Below, piece after piece: positions 1 to 8,534 of a DNA stretch of 33,520 bases. The position numbers were made by a program, and so were the translations under genes. Source of the DNA: DATJUF01 sp035524095 (GTDB lineage Bacteria; Desulfobacterota; Binatia; Binatales; Binataceae); contig DATKPK010000027.1 of assembly GCA_035524095.1 (NCBI GenBank), positions 1-33,520 of the forward strand, written 5' to 3'. The notes below the pieces were generated by a model. It worked only from the letters and a program-made list of their open reading frames with translations, made no database searches and had not been told where the DNA came from. How positions within the stretch are numbered: the first letter of the stretch is position 1; each line of letters starts with the position of its first letter.

Positions 1-672
1 ATTTGCTGCTGCTGGCGGGAGCGCTGCGGGCGCCGTCGGCGCTCGCAGCGCTCCCACCACGCGGCCCACGTCGCCCTCGAGCATATGCATCCGGCGCACC
101 TCAGCGACTGGCCGATCGGCCATGCGGGCGATCGCCTCGAGCATCAGCCCCTCACTCATCCCGTGGCGCATCTCGCCGATCAGAATCTTCGCGAGATACT
201 TACCTTCAAGTGTGCTTGCGCGCTCGAAGAGGCCACGCAAAGCATCGAGCTTGGCGCGGCGCGAATTGCGTCCTTCGATTTGGCTGATCGCGATCAGCCC
301 ATCGTAAACCTCGGTCAGAGTGAGTTTCGGCGGAGGCTCGGCAGGGCGTAGCTTTAGCGCTAACTCGATCGCTTCGCCGAAATCGGTCGCTGCGGCGAAG
401 ATATCCTCACCGAGTGCTTCGCTATCGCCGCTTTCGTCGGCGAGCGACGCGGCGATTCGCCAGACCGCACGGCCACTCACGTTTAGGCGTTTTTCTTCCC
501 CTTGGGGCAGGGCCTTGCCGACCATGAAGCGCGCAGCAATCGCCGCCTCGGCTGGCTCAATACTTGAGAGGAAGTCGGCTGCTGTCTGCGCCATCTGCAG
601 ACGGCTGGAGGTTTGTCCAAGCGCCTGACACGCCTGTGCGAAAGCGTCGAAGCTAGCCACGTCTGCCAGCAT
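1..672 (-). CDS. ATP-dependent DNA ligase, N-terminal part (runs off left edge)
   Basis: The minus strand is open from 672 to the window edge, giving about 224 residues. The translation matches the all-helical N-terminal domain of ATP-dependent DNA ligases (DNA_ligase_A_N). It has an SSRLQMAQTAADFL helix near residue 25, then KALPQGEEKRLNVSGRAVWR, KLTLTEVYDGL and EGKYLAKILIGEMRHGMSEG, and ends at RRMHMLEGDVGRVVGAL. The nucleotidyltransferase domain with the adenylated Lys (KxDG) would lie beyond position 1, so activity cannot be judged. Family members seal nicks using ATP and usually act in repair alongside NAD-dependent LigA. The start is taken as ATG at 672 (MLADVASFDAF); GTG at 660 is an alternative, and neither has a clear ribosome site. 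It follows the glycosyltransferase gene by 28 bp and is probably co-transcribed with it. Confidence 0.85.
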   Translation of the reverse strand, partial: MLADVASFDAFAQACQALGQTSSRLQMAQTAADFLSSIEPAEAAIAARFMVGKALPQGEEKRLNVSGRAVWRIAASLADESGDSEALGEDIFAAATDFGEAIELALKLRPAEPPPKLTLTEVYDGLIAISQIEGRNSRRAKLDALRGLFERASTLEGKYLAKILIGEMRHGMSEGLMLEAIARMADRPVAEVRRMHMLEGDVGRVVGALRAPTAPAALPPAAAN

Positions 673-700
673 ATCGAGCGGCGCCGGTGATCGCGACCCG

Positions 701-2029
701 CTAATCTGAGGCGGCAGCCGTCAAGGTGATCATTGATTCGGGAGCCGGTGCTGTGGCGGGAGCCGCCGCTGGCTTGCGCCAGCGCATGATCAATTCAGCA
801 CCGAAGATATACGTGGTTTCCTCGTGGACGAAGCCCTGTCGAGTGAGAATCTCACTCAGGCTGGCGCGTGTGTAATGGGTAATGTGATCGTCGCGATAGG
901 CGCCAGGTTTGAGCATGCCGTAGATCGGCTCGATCGTGCGCCAAGCTCGGGTCGCATAGTCAGGGGTGCCGATAAGCAGGGTTCCGCCCGGCTCAAGCAC
1001 ACGCCACATCTCGGTGAACAGCGCGCTTGCCTGCGGTACATGCTCGATTACCTGCGAGCTGATCAGGCAGTCGCATGAGGCATCGCGAAAAGGCAGCGCG
1101 AAAATCGAGCCGCGCACGATCGGCACGCCGCGCCGATTGAGAAAACGCGCTTTGGCAATGCTCAATTCCATCCCAATAGCGTTGTTGAGGCTCTGGATAA
1201 TGATGCTTGAGCCGCAACCGAGATCGAGGATGCGAGATGCTCCGCGCGCCCAGAAGGTCAAGATTCGATGACGGCGGCGCTGCCAATAGCGCTGGAGCGG
1301 AATAAGGCTGTAAAAGGCACGTTCGTCGTAATCCGCCGCACCAAAGGAGTTACGCATCGGCCACAGCGCGATCGCCGTATAGGTTAGATCAACCCCAAAG
1401 CGGACGAGGCGCGCGTGCGAGCGGCCCGCGTCACGTGGGAAGTAAGTGAAGGGAACTTCATAGACGCTGAAGCCAGCCGCGTAGGCTTTGACCAGAATTT
1501 CTTCGAGGACCTCGAAGTTGCGGCTTGTCAGGTTCAAGCCATCGATTGCTGAGCGCCGATAAAGCCGGAAGCCGCTCGACATATCGAGCACCGGCAACGA
1601 CAGCGCGCGGCGCATCGCGAGATTAAGCAGACGGCTCAGGAGACTACGGCCAAGTCCGGTGTAAGCCGCGCCGCCGCGCGTATAACGTGAAGCGATCACG
1701 ATATCGGCGCGGGTGCGCGCGCGCCACATTTTGGCGACAAAGGCTGGCTCGTGTGACATATCGGCGTCGAGCGTCAACATGTAGTCACCACGCGCTTCGG
1801 CGAAACCGGTCTCGAGCGCGCCCGCATAGCCGCGGCGCCGTTCACGCACGGAACGCGCACCCAGTCCTTCGGCTATTGCAGGCGTGCCGTCGGTCGAACC
1901 GCCGTCCACGACGATTATCTCGTAGGCCAGCCGCTCACGTTCAAGTAACGTACGCATACGCGGCAACAGGACGCGCAGGTTCTCGCCCTCATTCATTACC
2001 GGCAAAATCACGGATAGATCGATTGCCAT
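701..2029 (-). CDS. Fusion of GT2 (dolichol-P-mannosyltransferase-like) and class I SAM methyltransferase
   Basis: The protein has 442 aa and two domains. Residues 1-225 form a family 2 glycosyltransferase, with LSVILPVMNEGEN at the N-terminus, VVDGGSTDGT near 41-49, and the metal/nucleotide-sugar DAD motif at 88-90. It resembles DPM1/polyprenyl-phosphate glycosyltransferases, which transfer a sugar from a nucleotide to a lipid phosphate at the inner membrane. Residues 255-395 form a Methyltransf_11-type domain with SAM motif I ILDLGCGSS at 267-275, SSQVIEHVP near 324-332 and LEPGGTLLIGTPD. No transmembrane segment is evident. The ATG at 2029 is preferred over the in-frame GTG at 2032 because GAGG lies just upstream. 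The fusion suggests coupled glycosylation and methylation of one cell-surface lipid or glycan; this is inference. Confidence 0.85.
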   Translation of the reverse strand: MAIDLSVILPVMNEGENLRVLLPRMRTLLERERLAYEIIVVDGGSTDGTPAIAEGLGARSVRERRRGYAGALETGFAEARGDYMLTLDADMSHEPAFVAKMWRARTRADIVIASRYTRGGAAYTGLGRSLLSRLLNLAMRRALSLPVLDMSSGFRLYRRSAIDGLNLTSRNFEVLEEILVKAYAAGFSVYEVPFTYFPRDAGRSHARLVRFGVDLTYTAIALWPMRNSFGAADYDERAFYSLIPLQRYWQRRRHRILTFWARGASRILDLGCGSSIIIQSLNNAIGMELSIAKARFLNRRGVPIVRGSIFALPFRDASCDCLISSQVIEHVPQASALFTEMWRVLEPGGTLLIGTPDYATRAWRTIEPIYGMLKPGAYRDDHITHYTRASLSEILTRQGFVHEETTYIFGAELIMRWRKPAAAPATAPAPESMITLTAAASD

Positions 2030-2233
2030 CACCTCATTCTTCTATTTGGATTCAGCATCGGGAGAAACCCGAGCCAGAAAGGCCGCCGATCATCTATCGA
2101 CGCCAGTCAGCCTCAGATTGTTCATAAATGTTTGCAGGACGAAAAACCCTGACTCACTAGTCTCGGCGCGCCCTTGCTCACTTCGGCGGTGCGCCGTACT
2201 CTCGATTTGGTAGAAGTGGCGGGAGCGGTGGCG

Positions 2234-3547
2234 ATGGATCTCTCCGACAAGATGATTTTGCGCAAAATCGGTCTTTCAACCCGGCGCGGTATGGTCTGGT
2301 TGAAGGAATCGTTGCTAGCGATCGTTCTGATACTGAGCGTCGCGCTCGGTAATGGGACAGCTTTCGCGCGCCATTCTGCCGCGGCGGGAGGCGACGAGGA
2401 AGGTGGCGGCGGCGGCAAAGTTACGGTCCCTATTGTGCCGCTCAACGAAATCACAGTGTTCGGCAATCGGCCCGCGCCTTTCGCGCTCGACGCTCACGCG
2501 GCAGTACTGCTCAACGCCCAAAGCGGCGAGATGCTCTACGGTTACAACGAGCATGAGCGGATGCAGCCGGCGAGCTTGGCCAAGATGATGACCTTCTACC
2601 TGACCCTCAAAGGATTGAAGGAGCAGCGCCTAACGCTCGATACGCAAGTTCCGATCAGCGAGGCCGCGTGGCGGCTTTCACTCAACGATTCGGTGTCGCG
2701 GATGTTCCTTCAGGTTGGGCAGAAAGTTCCAGTGCGCGACCTGCTCTACGGCCTGATGGTCTCGTCAGGCAACGATGCGGCAGTAGCCCTGGCTGAATAT
2801 CAGGCGGGGAGCGGTGATGCTTTCGCGGTTGAGATGAATCAGGAAGCGCAGGAGTTGGGCTTGAGCGAGACTCATTTCACTAACCCCGACGGCTTGCCGA
2901 CGGACGATGAATATACGACTGCATGGGACATGGCCCATTTAGGACGCGCAGTTATCACTAATTTCCCTCAGGCGCGCGATTACACGTCGGCCAAGGAATT
3001 CACCTTCGATAAAATCGAGCAACGCAATTTCAATACGCTGCTGTTCTACGACTCACGCGTTGATGGCATCAAGACCGGCCACGTACAGGAGGCCGGCTAT
3101 CATCTAGTGGCCTCAGCGCACAATTCCGATCTCCAGTTAGTGTCGGCCGTGATGGGCACGCCGAGCATGGAAAAGCGGCGGGTCGAGACTGACAAGCTGC
3201 TCGATTGGGCGTTTCGAACTTTTACGACGGTCAGCCCAGATTGGCACAGTGCCGCACCCGCGCAGATTCGGGTCTATCAAGGCGATATCGAAGAAGTTCC
3301 GATCGCGCCGGTTGGTGGCACGCCTTACTTCACGGTTGGGCAAGGCGATGAGAAGAAGGTAGCGCTGACGGCGTCCTTAACACAAAAGCCGCTGATCGCA
3401 CCGATCAAAAAAGGAACAAAGGTCGGCGATCTGGCCGTGACGATCGCTGGGAAACCGGTCTCGACTGTTGCCCTCGTCACTCAGCAGGACGTTCAAGTGG
3501 GCGGCATGGTCCATCGGGCGATCGATTCTATCAGGCTCCGCCTGTGA
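2234..3547 (+). CDS. D-alanyl-D-alanine carboxypeptidase (PBP5/6, DacA/DacC-like)
   Basis: The protein has 437 aa and belongs to serine peptidase family S11, which trims the terminal D-Ala of peptidoglycan pentapeptides in the periplasm. All three penicillin-binding motifs are present: SLAK at 114-117 (nucleophile Ser), SGN at 178-180, and KTG at 280-282. A signal anchor spans about 21-45 (LLAIVLILSVALG), followed by a Gly/Asp-rich linker. The C-terminal 100 residues match the PBP5 C-terminal beta domain and end in a short GGMVHRAIDSIRLRL helix that may be the membrane anchor. ATG 2234 is chosen because GGGAG lies 8 nt upstream; a TTG at 2174 would add 20 residues, and an ATG at 2291 would start just before the hydrophobic core. 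It diverges from the glycosyltransferase gene and converges with the esterase gene. Confidence 0.9.
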   Translation: MDLSDKMILRKIGLSTRRGMVWLKESLLAIVLILSVALGNGTAFARHSAAAGGDEEGGGGGKVTVPIVPLNEITVFGNRPAPFALDAHAAVLLNAQSGEMLYGYNEHERMQPASLAKMMTFYLTLKGLKEQRLTLDTQVPISEAAWRLSLNDSVSRMFLQVGQKVPVRDLLYGLMVSSGNDAAVALAEYQAGSGDAFAVEMNQEAQELGLSETHFTNPDGLPTDDEYTTAWDMAHLGRAVITNFPQARDYTSAKEFTFDKIEQRNFNTLLFYDSRVDGIKTGHVQEAGYHLVASAHNSDLQLVSAVMGTPSMEKRRVETDKLLDWAFRTFTTVSPDWHSAAPAQIRVYQGDIEEVPIAPVGGTPYFTVGQGDEKKVALTASLTQKPLIAPIKKGTKVGDLAVTIAGKPVSTVALVTQQDVQVGGMVHRAIDSIRLRL

Positions 3548-3579
3548 GTCCCGCGGCTTCGCCGATGAAGCAGATGACG

Positions 3580-3607
3580 GGCGTGGTGGCGTCGGCGACG
3601 CCACGCC
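3580..3607. terminator. GC-rich hairpin between convergent genes
   Basis: A strong inverted repeat lies in the 73-bp gap between the stops of the carboxypeptidase (plus) and the esterase (minus). The inner stem is GGCGTC/GACGCC with a 3-nt loop, and it extends outward through GGCGTGG/CCACGCC with a small bulge. No T-tract follows on either strand, so it may be a bidirectional terminator or only an RNA-stabilising hairpin. A 10-bp direct repeat (CGATCAGTTA) follows at 3607-3616 and 3618-3627 and covers the esterase stop codon. Confidence 0.45.
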
Positions 3608-3620
3608 GATCAGTTAGCGA

Positions 3621-4511
3621 TCAGTTAATTGTTGCGCGTAAATATTTGCCAATTCCCTCGATAGCTTCCTGCCCCTCTGGCAGGAAAGGCGCGAACATTT
3701 GCCAGACGTGGATCATCTCTTGCCACGGCTCCAGCGTGACTTTGACCCCCGCGGCCTTCGCGCGATCAGCGAGACGGTTGGAGTCGTCGAGCAAAGTTTC
3801 CGCCTCACCTACCTGGATTAGAAGCGGAGGTAGGCCCTTCAAATCCGCATAGAGCGGGGCAGCGAGTGGCGTGCGCGGATCCTTGCCACCGAGATACGCC
3901 GCGGCCATCCCAATTAGCCCTTCCTTCTGGACGACTGGATCGACCGATGCTTTGGTGGTCATCGACTCGCCGATCCCTTCCAAATCCACCCATGGCGAGA
4001 GGCATACGCCCGCCCCGGGGGTAGCAAGCTTGGCGTCGCGAATCGCGACCAGGGTAGCGACCGTCAGACCGCCTCCAGCAGAATCGCCCGCCACGGCGAT
4101 ATGTGACGCCTGAAGCCCCTGCGCCAGCAGCCATCGGTAGGCCACGACCGCGTCTTCCACGGCGGCAGGAAACGGATGTTCTGGGGCGAGGCGATAGTCG
4201 ATTCCCAGCACGCGGAAGCCCGAAGCGCGAGAGATCCGCGCCATAAGGTCGCGATGCGTATTGATGGAGCCAATCACATAACCGCCGCCGTGCAGATAGA
4301 GCACCGCCCGATCGGCCGACGCATTCGGTGCCGAGATCCATTCGGCGGGTACACCCCCGGCGCTAACTTTTTCCTGCTTGATGTCGGCGGGAATCGGCGT
4401 GTTTGTGCCAAGTTCCTCGAAATTGGCGCGCATCTCCTGCGTCGTCTTTGCCGGTTTCTCAATCAGTTGCTTGAGGACAGCGATAGCCGTCTGAAGCTGT
4501 GGACTAGCCAT
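3621..4511 (-). CDS. Alpha/beta hydrolase, hormone-sensitive-lipase type esterase
   Basis: The protein has 296 aa, usual for bacterial family IV (HSL-like) esterases. The oxyanion-hole HGGG is at 74-77, and the nucleophile elbow GDSAGG (Ser144) follows. DYRLAPEHPFPAAVED, diagnostic of the family, is near 105-120. The catalytic His is probably in MIHVW near residue 268, and the acid is probably in GEAETLLDD, where Glu sits at the position usually held by Asp. It lacks a signal peptide and should be a cytoplasmic carboxylester hydrolase. GGAGG lies 12 nt before the ATG. It is the last gene of the minus-strand run from 12384, 120 bp after its neighbour, so it may be co-transcribed. Its substrate is unknown. 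Confidence 0.9.
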   Translation of the reverse strand: MASPQLQTAIAVLKQLIEKPAKTTQEMRANFEELGTNTPIPADIKQEKVSAGGVPAEWISAPNASADRAVLYLHGGGYVIGSINTHRDLMARISRASGFRVLGIDYRLAPEHPFPAAVEDAVVAYRWLLAQGLQASHIAVAGDSAGGGLTVATLVAIRDAKLATPGAGVCLSPWVDLEGIGESMTTKASVDPVVQKEGLIGMAAAYLGGKDPRTPLAAPLYADLKGLPPLLIQVGEAETLLDDSNRLADRAKAAGVKVTLEPWQEMIHVWQMFAPFLPEGQEAIEGIGKYLRATIN

Positions 4512-4631
4512 AAGTAACTTTTACCTCCGAAATTTGAGCCTCAATATCCAAGCCAATTTTCTTACAAGTGTCTCAAGAGGCCGGTAGCCTAGCGCAGCAC
4601 TGCTGTTAGCTCAAAGTCAAAAGCTCAGCTG

Positions 4632-6293
4632 TTAATCGTTTCGCAACAGACCGGCGAGACCGGCGAAAAGCAGCGGCGTAATCGTCCATCCGGCGAGGAT
4701 ATGAATCCACAAATACCAGCGCAGCATCGTAGCTGCAGCCTCATGGCCTTTAGTCGCGGCAGGACTGCCCGCCGCTGATCCATCAGGAAGAGCCTCGAGA
4801 GTGTCATGGCGAGCATGCAGCGGATTCGGCCGCCAGTAGATCCCTTGATGGAGATCCACCACCGGCATGAAGTTTTCCAGCGAGTAGACAAAGGCGTTGA
4901 AGGCCGGGTAATGCAGCGGCGGCTCGCCCGTGCGGACGAAAGTCATGTAGGCGCCTTCTTCGGTCGGGGTGATCAGACGGGCGCGATAACCCCAGCCAAA
5001 AAATACAGCGCCGATCATCACGAACAGGAGAATCCACCACAGTGCCCGCAGCGGACGGTAGCCGTAACCAATCGTGATTCGCAGGATAAACCGCCATAGG
5101 CGATCGCTCATCTTGAGGTGCGCATATCGCGTCATCGCATCTTCTTTGGCGATGCGCACCTGAATAGCGCCCTCTTCTGCACCGTCCTGGCTGAGGACCT
5201 GGGCGAGTTGGCGATAAGGCTGCGGCTGGCTCCACAGCGCGACGGGCTGGCGATGGAGCCATTCGAGACGCTGCTCTGCGTTGGCCGGACCGCCACTGAA
5301 ATCACCGTAGACGAAACCGGTGATATTGAGATTGCCGGGTGCCGGCCAACTCGCCGCGTCGTCCCATAGCGAACCCGCGTGGGCTTCACTGAGGTCGAGT
5401 TGGGTACGCGGGCCAGTGGTAATTGCGACCCAGTAGATGGCCCCATCGATCATCGCGCGTTCGGCATTAAGGCCATTGTCGCCTTTGCTGGTGAAAATTG
5501 CGTGATTGAAACTGACCGACTGGCCGACGTGCGCCAGCCGTAGGTCGATCAGGCCGGACGTCGTAAAGCCCTCGTGAAACAACAAGTCGCCGTGGATAAC
5601 TGCTTCGACCGCTGAAAAGGGATCGGCGCCAGTCAGATGAGCGCCGGTCAAATCAACCGTGCCGCCAATTTCCGAACGGAAGAGGTCGACTTCGTCGTAC
5701 GTGCCAAACCGCAGAGTCAGGTCACCGCGAACGGCCGCCTGCTCGCCGTCAATGGTGCCGGTCCAGCTGCGACGCAAGTCGAGTTCCTGAAGATGTGCGA
5801 AGGAAAATTCGATGCCCGCGGGGACTGCGCAAGAGAGCATCGTCAAGGGCAGCGTTGCATCGTGATAGGAAAGGTCGAGCGAGCCATCGATTAGCGCTCC
5901 AGCCACGCCAACGCCACTCGGATCGACCTGAAGGGAGGCGTCCTTGTTGGTCATGAGCCAGACGATAATCGGCGCGCGGATCGTGCGATCGGCGCCCCAT
6001 GATTTACCGTGAGCAGGATTATTGAGCGGATTATCGGGATCGTCGCTCGGACTCGACCACGCAAGCTCGCGATAAGGGGCGTGGCGGACCAGCTTTACTT
6101 CAGCAGCCGAGAGATTGCCGAAACGCTGGCGTGCCATTTTCTCGAGTTCATCTGCGGCCGCCGCGCGGGGATCGATTTGTTGAAGGTTTGAGGGCTGGAG
6201 CGAAACGTTTGGTGAATCGGCTCGTGCGAGCGTTACCGCGCAAATGACGATCGCCAGAATCAGATTGGCGATCAGGGCTTGGCGGCGGGTCAC
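4632..6293 (-). CDS. Exported repeat protein with C-terminal channel-like membrane segments
   Basis: The protein has 553 aa. It has an N-terminal signal or anchor (ALIANLILAIVICAVTLA) and a long middle region of degenerate beta-helix-like repeats of the pentapeptide type, for example TVDLTGAHLTGADPF and GQSVSFNHAIF. Two hydrophobic segments follow near the C-terminus: ALWWILLFVMIGAVFFGWGY, and WIHILAGWTITPLLFAGLAG close to the end. Between them is VYSLENFMPVVDLHQG. This layout resembles proteins loosely labelled 'membrane-associated oxidoreductase', whose ends look like two-helix ion channels; no redox motif is visible. The start is GTG 6293 with GGAG 12 nt upstream. It sits 50 bp downstream of the luciferase-like gene in the same direction. 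Its function is unknown; a sensing, channel or envelope role is speculative. Confidence 0.75.
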   Translation of the reverse strand: MTRRQALIANLILAIVICAVTLARADSPNVSLQPSNLQQIDPRAAAADELEKMARQRFGNLSAAEVKLVRHAPYRELAWSSPSDDPDNPLNNPAHGKSWGADRTIRAPIIVWLMTNKDASLQVDPSGVGVAGALIDGSLDLSYHDATLPLTMLSCAVPAGIEFSFAHLQELDLRRSWTGTIDGEQAAVRGDLTLRFGTYDEVDLFRSEIGGTVDLTGAHLTGADPFSAVEAVIHGDLLFHEGFTTSGLIDLRLAHVGQSVSFNHAIFTSKGDNGLNAERAMIDGAIYWVAITTGPRTQLDLSEAHAGSLWDDAASWPAPGNLNITGFVYGDFSGGPANAEQRLEWLHRQPVALWSQPQPYRQLAQVLSQDGAEEGAIQVRIAKEDAMTRYAHLKMSDRLWRFILRITIGYGYRPLRALWWILLFVMIGAVFFGWGYRARLITPTEEGAYMTFVRTGEPPLHYPAFNAFVYSLENFMPVVDLHQGIYWRPNPLHARHDTLEALPDGSAAGSPAATKGHEAAATMLRWYLWIHILAGWTITPLLFAGLAGLLRND

Positions 6294-6343
6294 GCCGTTA
6301 TTGTTCTCCGCACGCCCCGATCACACAACGCTGCGGAAACCCT

Positions 6344-7261
6344 CTAGCGGAAGGCCGGTGCAATCTCTTCGATAGCCAGCCGCATATTGTCGTCGATATC
6401 GGCCTGGCGGCAGGCCCAGCTAATCAAAACCGTGCGAGCACCGGCGTCGACATATTCCTTGAGGCGCTTGCGGCAATCGTCTGGCGTACCGGAGAGCGTG
6501 TAGCGGGCGGCAATTTTCGAGAAATCTTGAGCGTAAGTCCCGCCCAGCGCTTTGGCTGCCTGCTCTAGTGCCTCGTCTCGATTCGGGTAGATCGAGGCGA
6601 AGATAAACAGGCCAGGACGAAAGCCACTCATATCGCGTCCGGCTTCCTTGCCAAACTGATTAATCTTCTCGAGGCTCTCGTGCAGCATCTCGGGCGTGTA
6701 CATGTAGGGAATCCAGCCGTCGGCGTAGGCCGCCGCACGTTTCATCGCAGGCTCCTTACGACCCGCGACCCAGATCGGCGGATGAGGTTTCTGCACCGGC
6801 GAAGGCGCCAGCGTGACGCCGGTGAATTTGGTATAGCGGCCGTCGAACGAAACGTCCTTTTCCGTCCAGAGCTTTTTGATTACTTCAAGCGCTTCGTTCG
6901 TCCGCGATCCGCGCTGCTTGACCGGCACGCCGCAAGCCTCAAACTCCTTCGGGAATTCGCCGCCAATCCCGACGCCGAAGTGGTAGCGGCCATCCGACGC
7001 CACGTCGAGCACCGAGGTCATTTTCGCTACCGCGACTGGATTGTTATAGAGCGGCAGCATCACAATCGTGCTCATCAGCTTGATTTTCGTCGTCGCGCCC
7101 GCCGCCACGGATAGCGAAATCAACGAGTTCGATACCGGTCCATGAAACATCATGTGCTCGCCGGTTACGACGTAGTCGAACCCCAACTGCTCGGCCCGTT
7201 GAGCCATCGCGGGAATTCCCTTGCTCGAAGTCAGCGTCGATCCAAACTCAACCGATGGCAT
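6344..7261 (-). CDS. LLM-class (luciferase-like) flavin/F420-dependent oxidoreductase
   Basis: The protein has 305 aa and folds as a bacterial-luciferase-like TIM barrel. It shows the N-terminal AQRAEQLGFDYVVTGEHM, the strand-turn KLMSTIVMLPLYNNPVAVAK, FGVGIGGEFPKEFEACGV, and PPIWVAGRKEPAMKRAAAYADGW. These match the F420-dependent TIGR03619-like subfamily, which oxidises or reduces small organic substrates with F420 or FMN. Which cofactor is used cannot be told from the sequence, and no F420 biosynthesis gene is present here. AGGAG lies 6 nt before the ATG, giving a firm start. It is 55 bp downstream of the CoA-transferase pair, in the presumed catabolic operon. Confidence 0.9.
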   Translation of the reverse strand: MPSVEFGSTLTSSKGIPAMAQRAEQLGFDYVVTGEHMMFHGPVSNSLISLSVAAGATTKIKLMSTIVMLPLYNNPVAVAKMTSVLDVASDGRYHFGVGIGGEFPKEFEACGVPVKQRGSRTNEALEVIKKLWTEKDVSFDGRYTKFTGVTLAPSPVQKPHPPIWVAGRKEPAMKRAAAYADGWIPYMYTPEMLHESLEKINQFGKEAGRDMSGFRPGLFIFASIYPNRDEALEQAAKALGGTYAQDFSKIAARYTLSGTPDDCRKRLKEYVDAGARTVLISWACRQADIDDNMRLAIEEIAPAFR

Positions 7262-7316
7262 GTCTTACTCCTAGTAGAACTAAGCTGTGCAAATGTGCGC
7301 GGGCAGGCTGCGCATC

Positions 7317-8534
7317 CTAACTCAGTGCGCCGTCGACGGCTAACTGGCTGATGCGATCGTCGCTGTAGCCCAGTAACTTTTCAAGCACGTACTGAGTATG
7401 CTGTCCGAGGGTCGGCGCGGCCCGTTCGACCCGTGCAGGTGTTCGCGACAATTTATAGCGCGAATTCTCGACCCACATCGTGCCGCTAACCGGATGGGGC
7501 ACCTCGACATACTGGCCACGATGATGCACCTGCGGATCGGTATAAATCTCCGCAGCGTTTTGCACGCCGTGCGCCGGTACGCCCAATTCCTGAAGCAGGT
7601 GTTCTGTCTCGCGCGCTGGCCTGAGCGCGGTCCATTCGCCGACTAGCGCATCAAGCTCGGTACTCGCCGACTGCCGTCCCGCAACGTTCTTGTACCGTGG
7701 ATCGGACGCGAGGTTGGGACGATCCATCGCGCGCGCGAGCGCCTGCCACTCACGATCGTTGCGACAGGCAATCGCGACCCATTGGTCATCACCCGCCGCC
7801 GGATAGACGCCATGGGGCGCAAAGTTTGGATCGTAATTCGCCACAGGATTTGAAACGCGCCCATTAGCCGCATAATCCAGCAGCGGCACGGTCAGAAAAT
7901 GCAGCGACGATTCTGCCTGTGCCTGATCGATATACTGGCCCTCGCCGGTCAGTTTTCGATGGATTAACGCGGCCATCACGGCGACCAGCCCGAAGCGCGG
8001 AGCAATATAATCGGTGTAGGCGCTGAATGGTCCCGACGGCGGACGGTCGGGCCATCCGACCAGATTGTAAAAGCCAATCAGCGCCGCTGCGAGATTCCCG
8101 AAACCGGCGAAGCGGGCGAGCGGGCCGGTCTGGCCCATTAGACACGAGCTGATCATGATGATGTCGGGCTTGATCTTGCGAAGCGACTCATAATCGAAGC
8201 CCCACGCGCGCATCGCTTTCGGCGAGAACGATTCCGTCACGACGTCGGCCCATCGGACTAAATCGAAGACCACATCGCGGGCGGAAGGTTTCGACAAATC
8301 GAGGGTGATACCAAGTTTGCCCGCGTTGTTGTTAGCGAACAGCGCGGATTTTTCAGGATTCGTATCATTGCCGACAAACGGGCCGACGGTACGCGTCGGA
8401 TCGGGGCGGCCAGTCGCCTCGATCCGCACCACGGTCGCGCCGTAATCGGCCATCGACCGCGTAACACCCGGTCCCGCGAGTACCCAGAAGAAGTCCAGTA
8501 CTTTAACGTCGTCGAGGGGCAAGCGATTCGCCAT
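7317..8534 (-). CDS. CaiB/BaiF (class III) CoA-transferase, Asp-bearing subunit
   Basis: The protein has 405 aa, full length for family III CoA-transferases, which move CoA from an acyl-CoA donor to a carboxylic acid. The N-terminal LDDVKVLDFFWVLAGPGVTR and the GEGQYID motif are typical. Aligned by eye on the spacing to GxGQ, the catalytic Asp is Asp175 in SAYTDYIAPR. Its ATG overlaps the stop of the upstream CoA-transferase by one base (UGAUG at 8532-8536), a sign of translational coupling and fixed subunit ratio. The partner 8534-9772 has Tyr at the same place, so the two probably form a heteromer like benzylsuccinate CoA-transferase BbsEF. The substrate cannot be named. Confidence 0.9.
   Translation of the reverse strand: MANRLPLDDVKVLDFFWVLAGPGVTRSMADYGATVVRIEATGRPDPTRTVGPFVGNDTNPEKSALFANNNAGKLGITLDLSKPSARDVVFDLVRWADVVTESFSPKAMRAWGFDYESLRKIKPDIIMISSCLMGQTGPLARFAGFGNLAAALIGFYNLVGWPDRPPSGPFSAYTDYIAPRFGLVAVMAALIHRKLTGEGQYIDQAQAESSLHFLTVPLLDYAANGRVSNPVANYDPNFAPHGVYPAAGDDQWVAIACRNDREWQALARAMDRPNLASDPRYKNVAGRQSASTELDALVGEWTALRPARETEHLLQELGVPAHGVQNAAEIYTDPQVHHRGQYVEVPHPVSGTMWVENSRYKLSRTPARVERAAPTLGQHTQYVLEKLLGYSDDRISQLAVDGALS

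Noticed and set aside
3..628. Plus-strand open frames at the left edge.
   Set aside because: The minus strand encodes a convincing ATP-dependent DNA ligase N-terminal domain over the same bases.
3607..3627. Tandem CGATCAGTTA repeats considered as an attachment site or short repeat array.
   Set aside because: Only two 10-bp copies exist, with no integrase or mobile gene near; probably local slippage.
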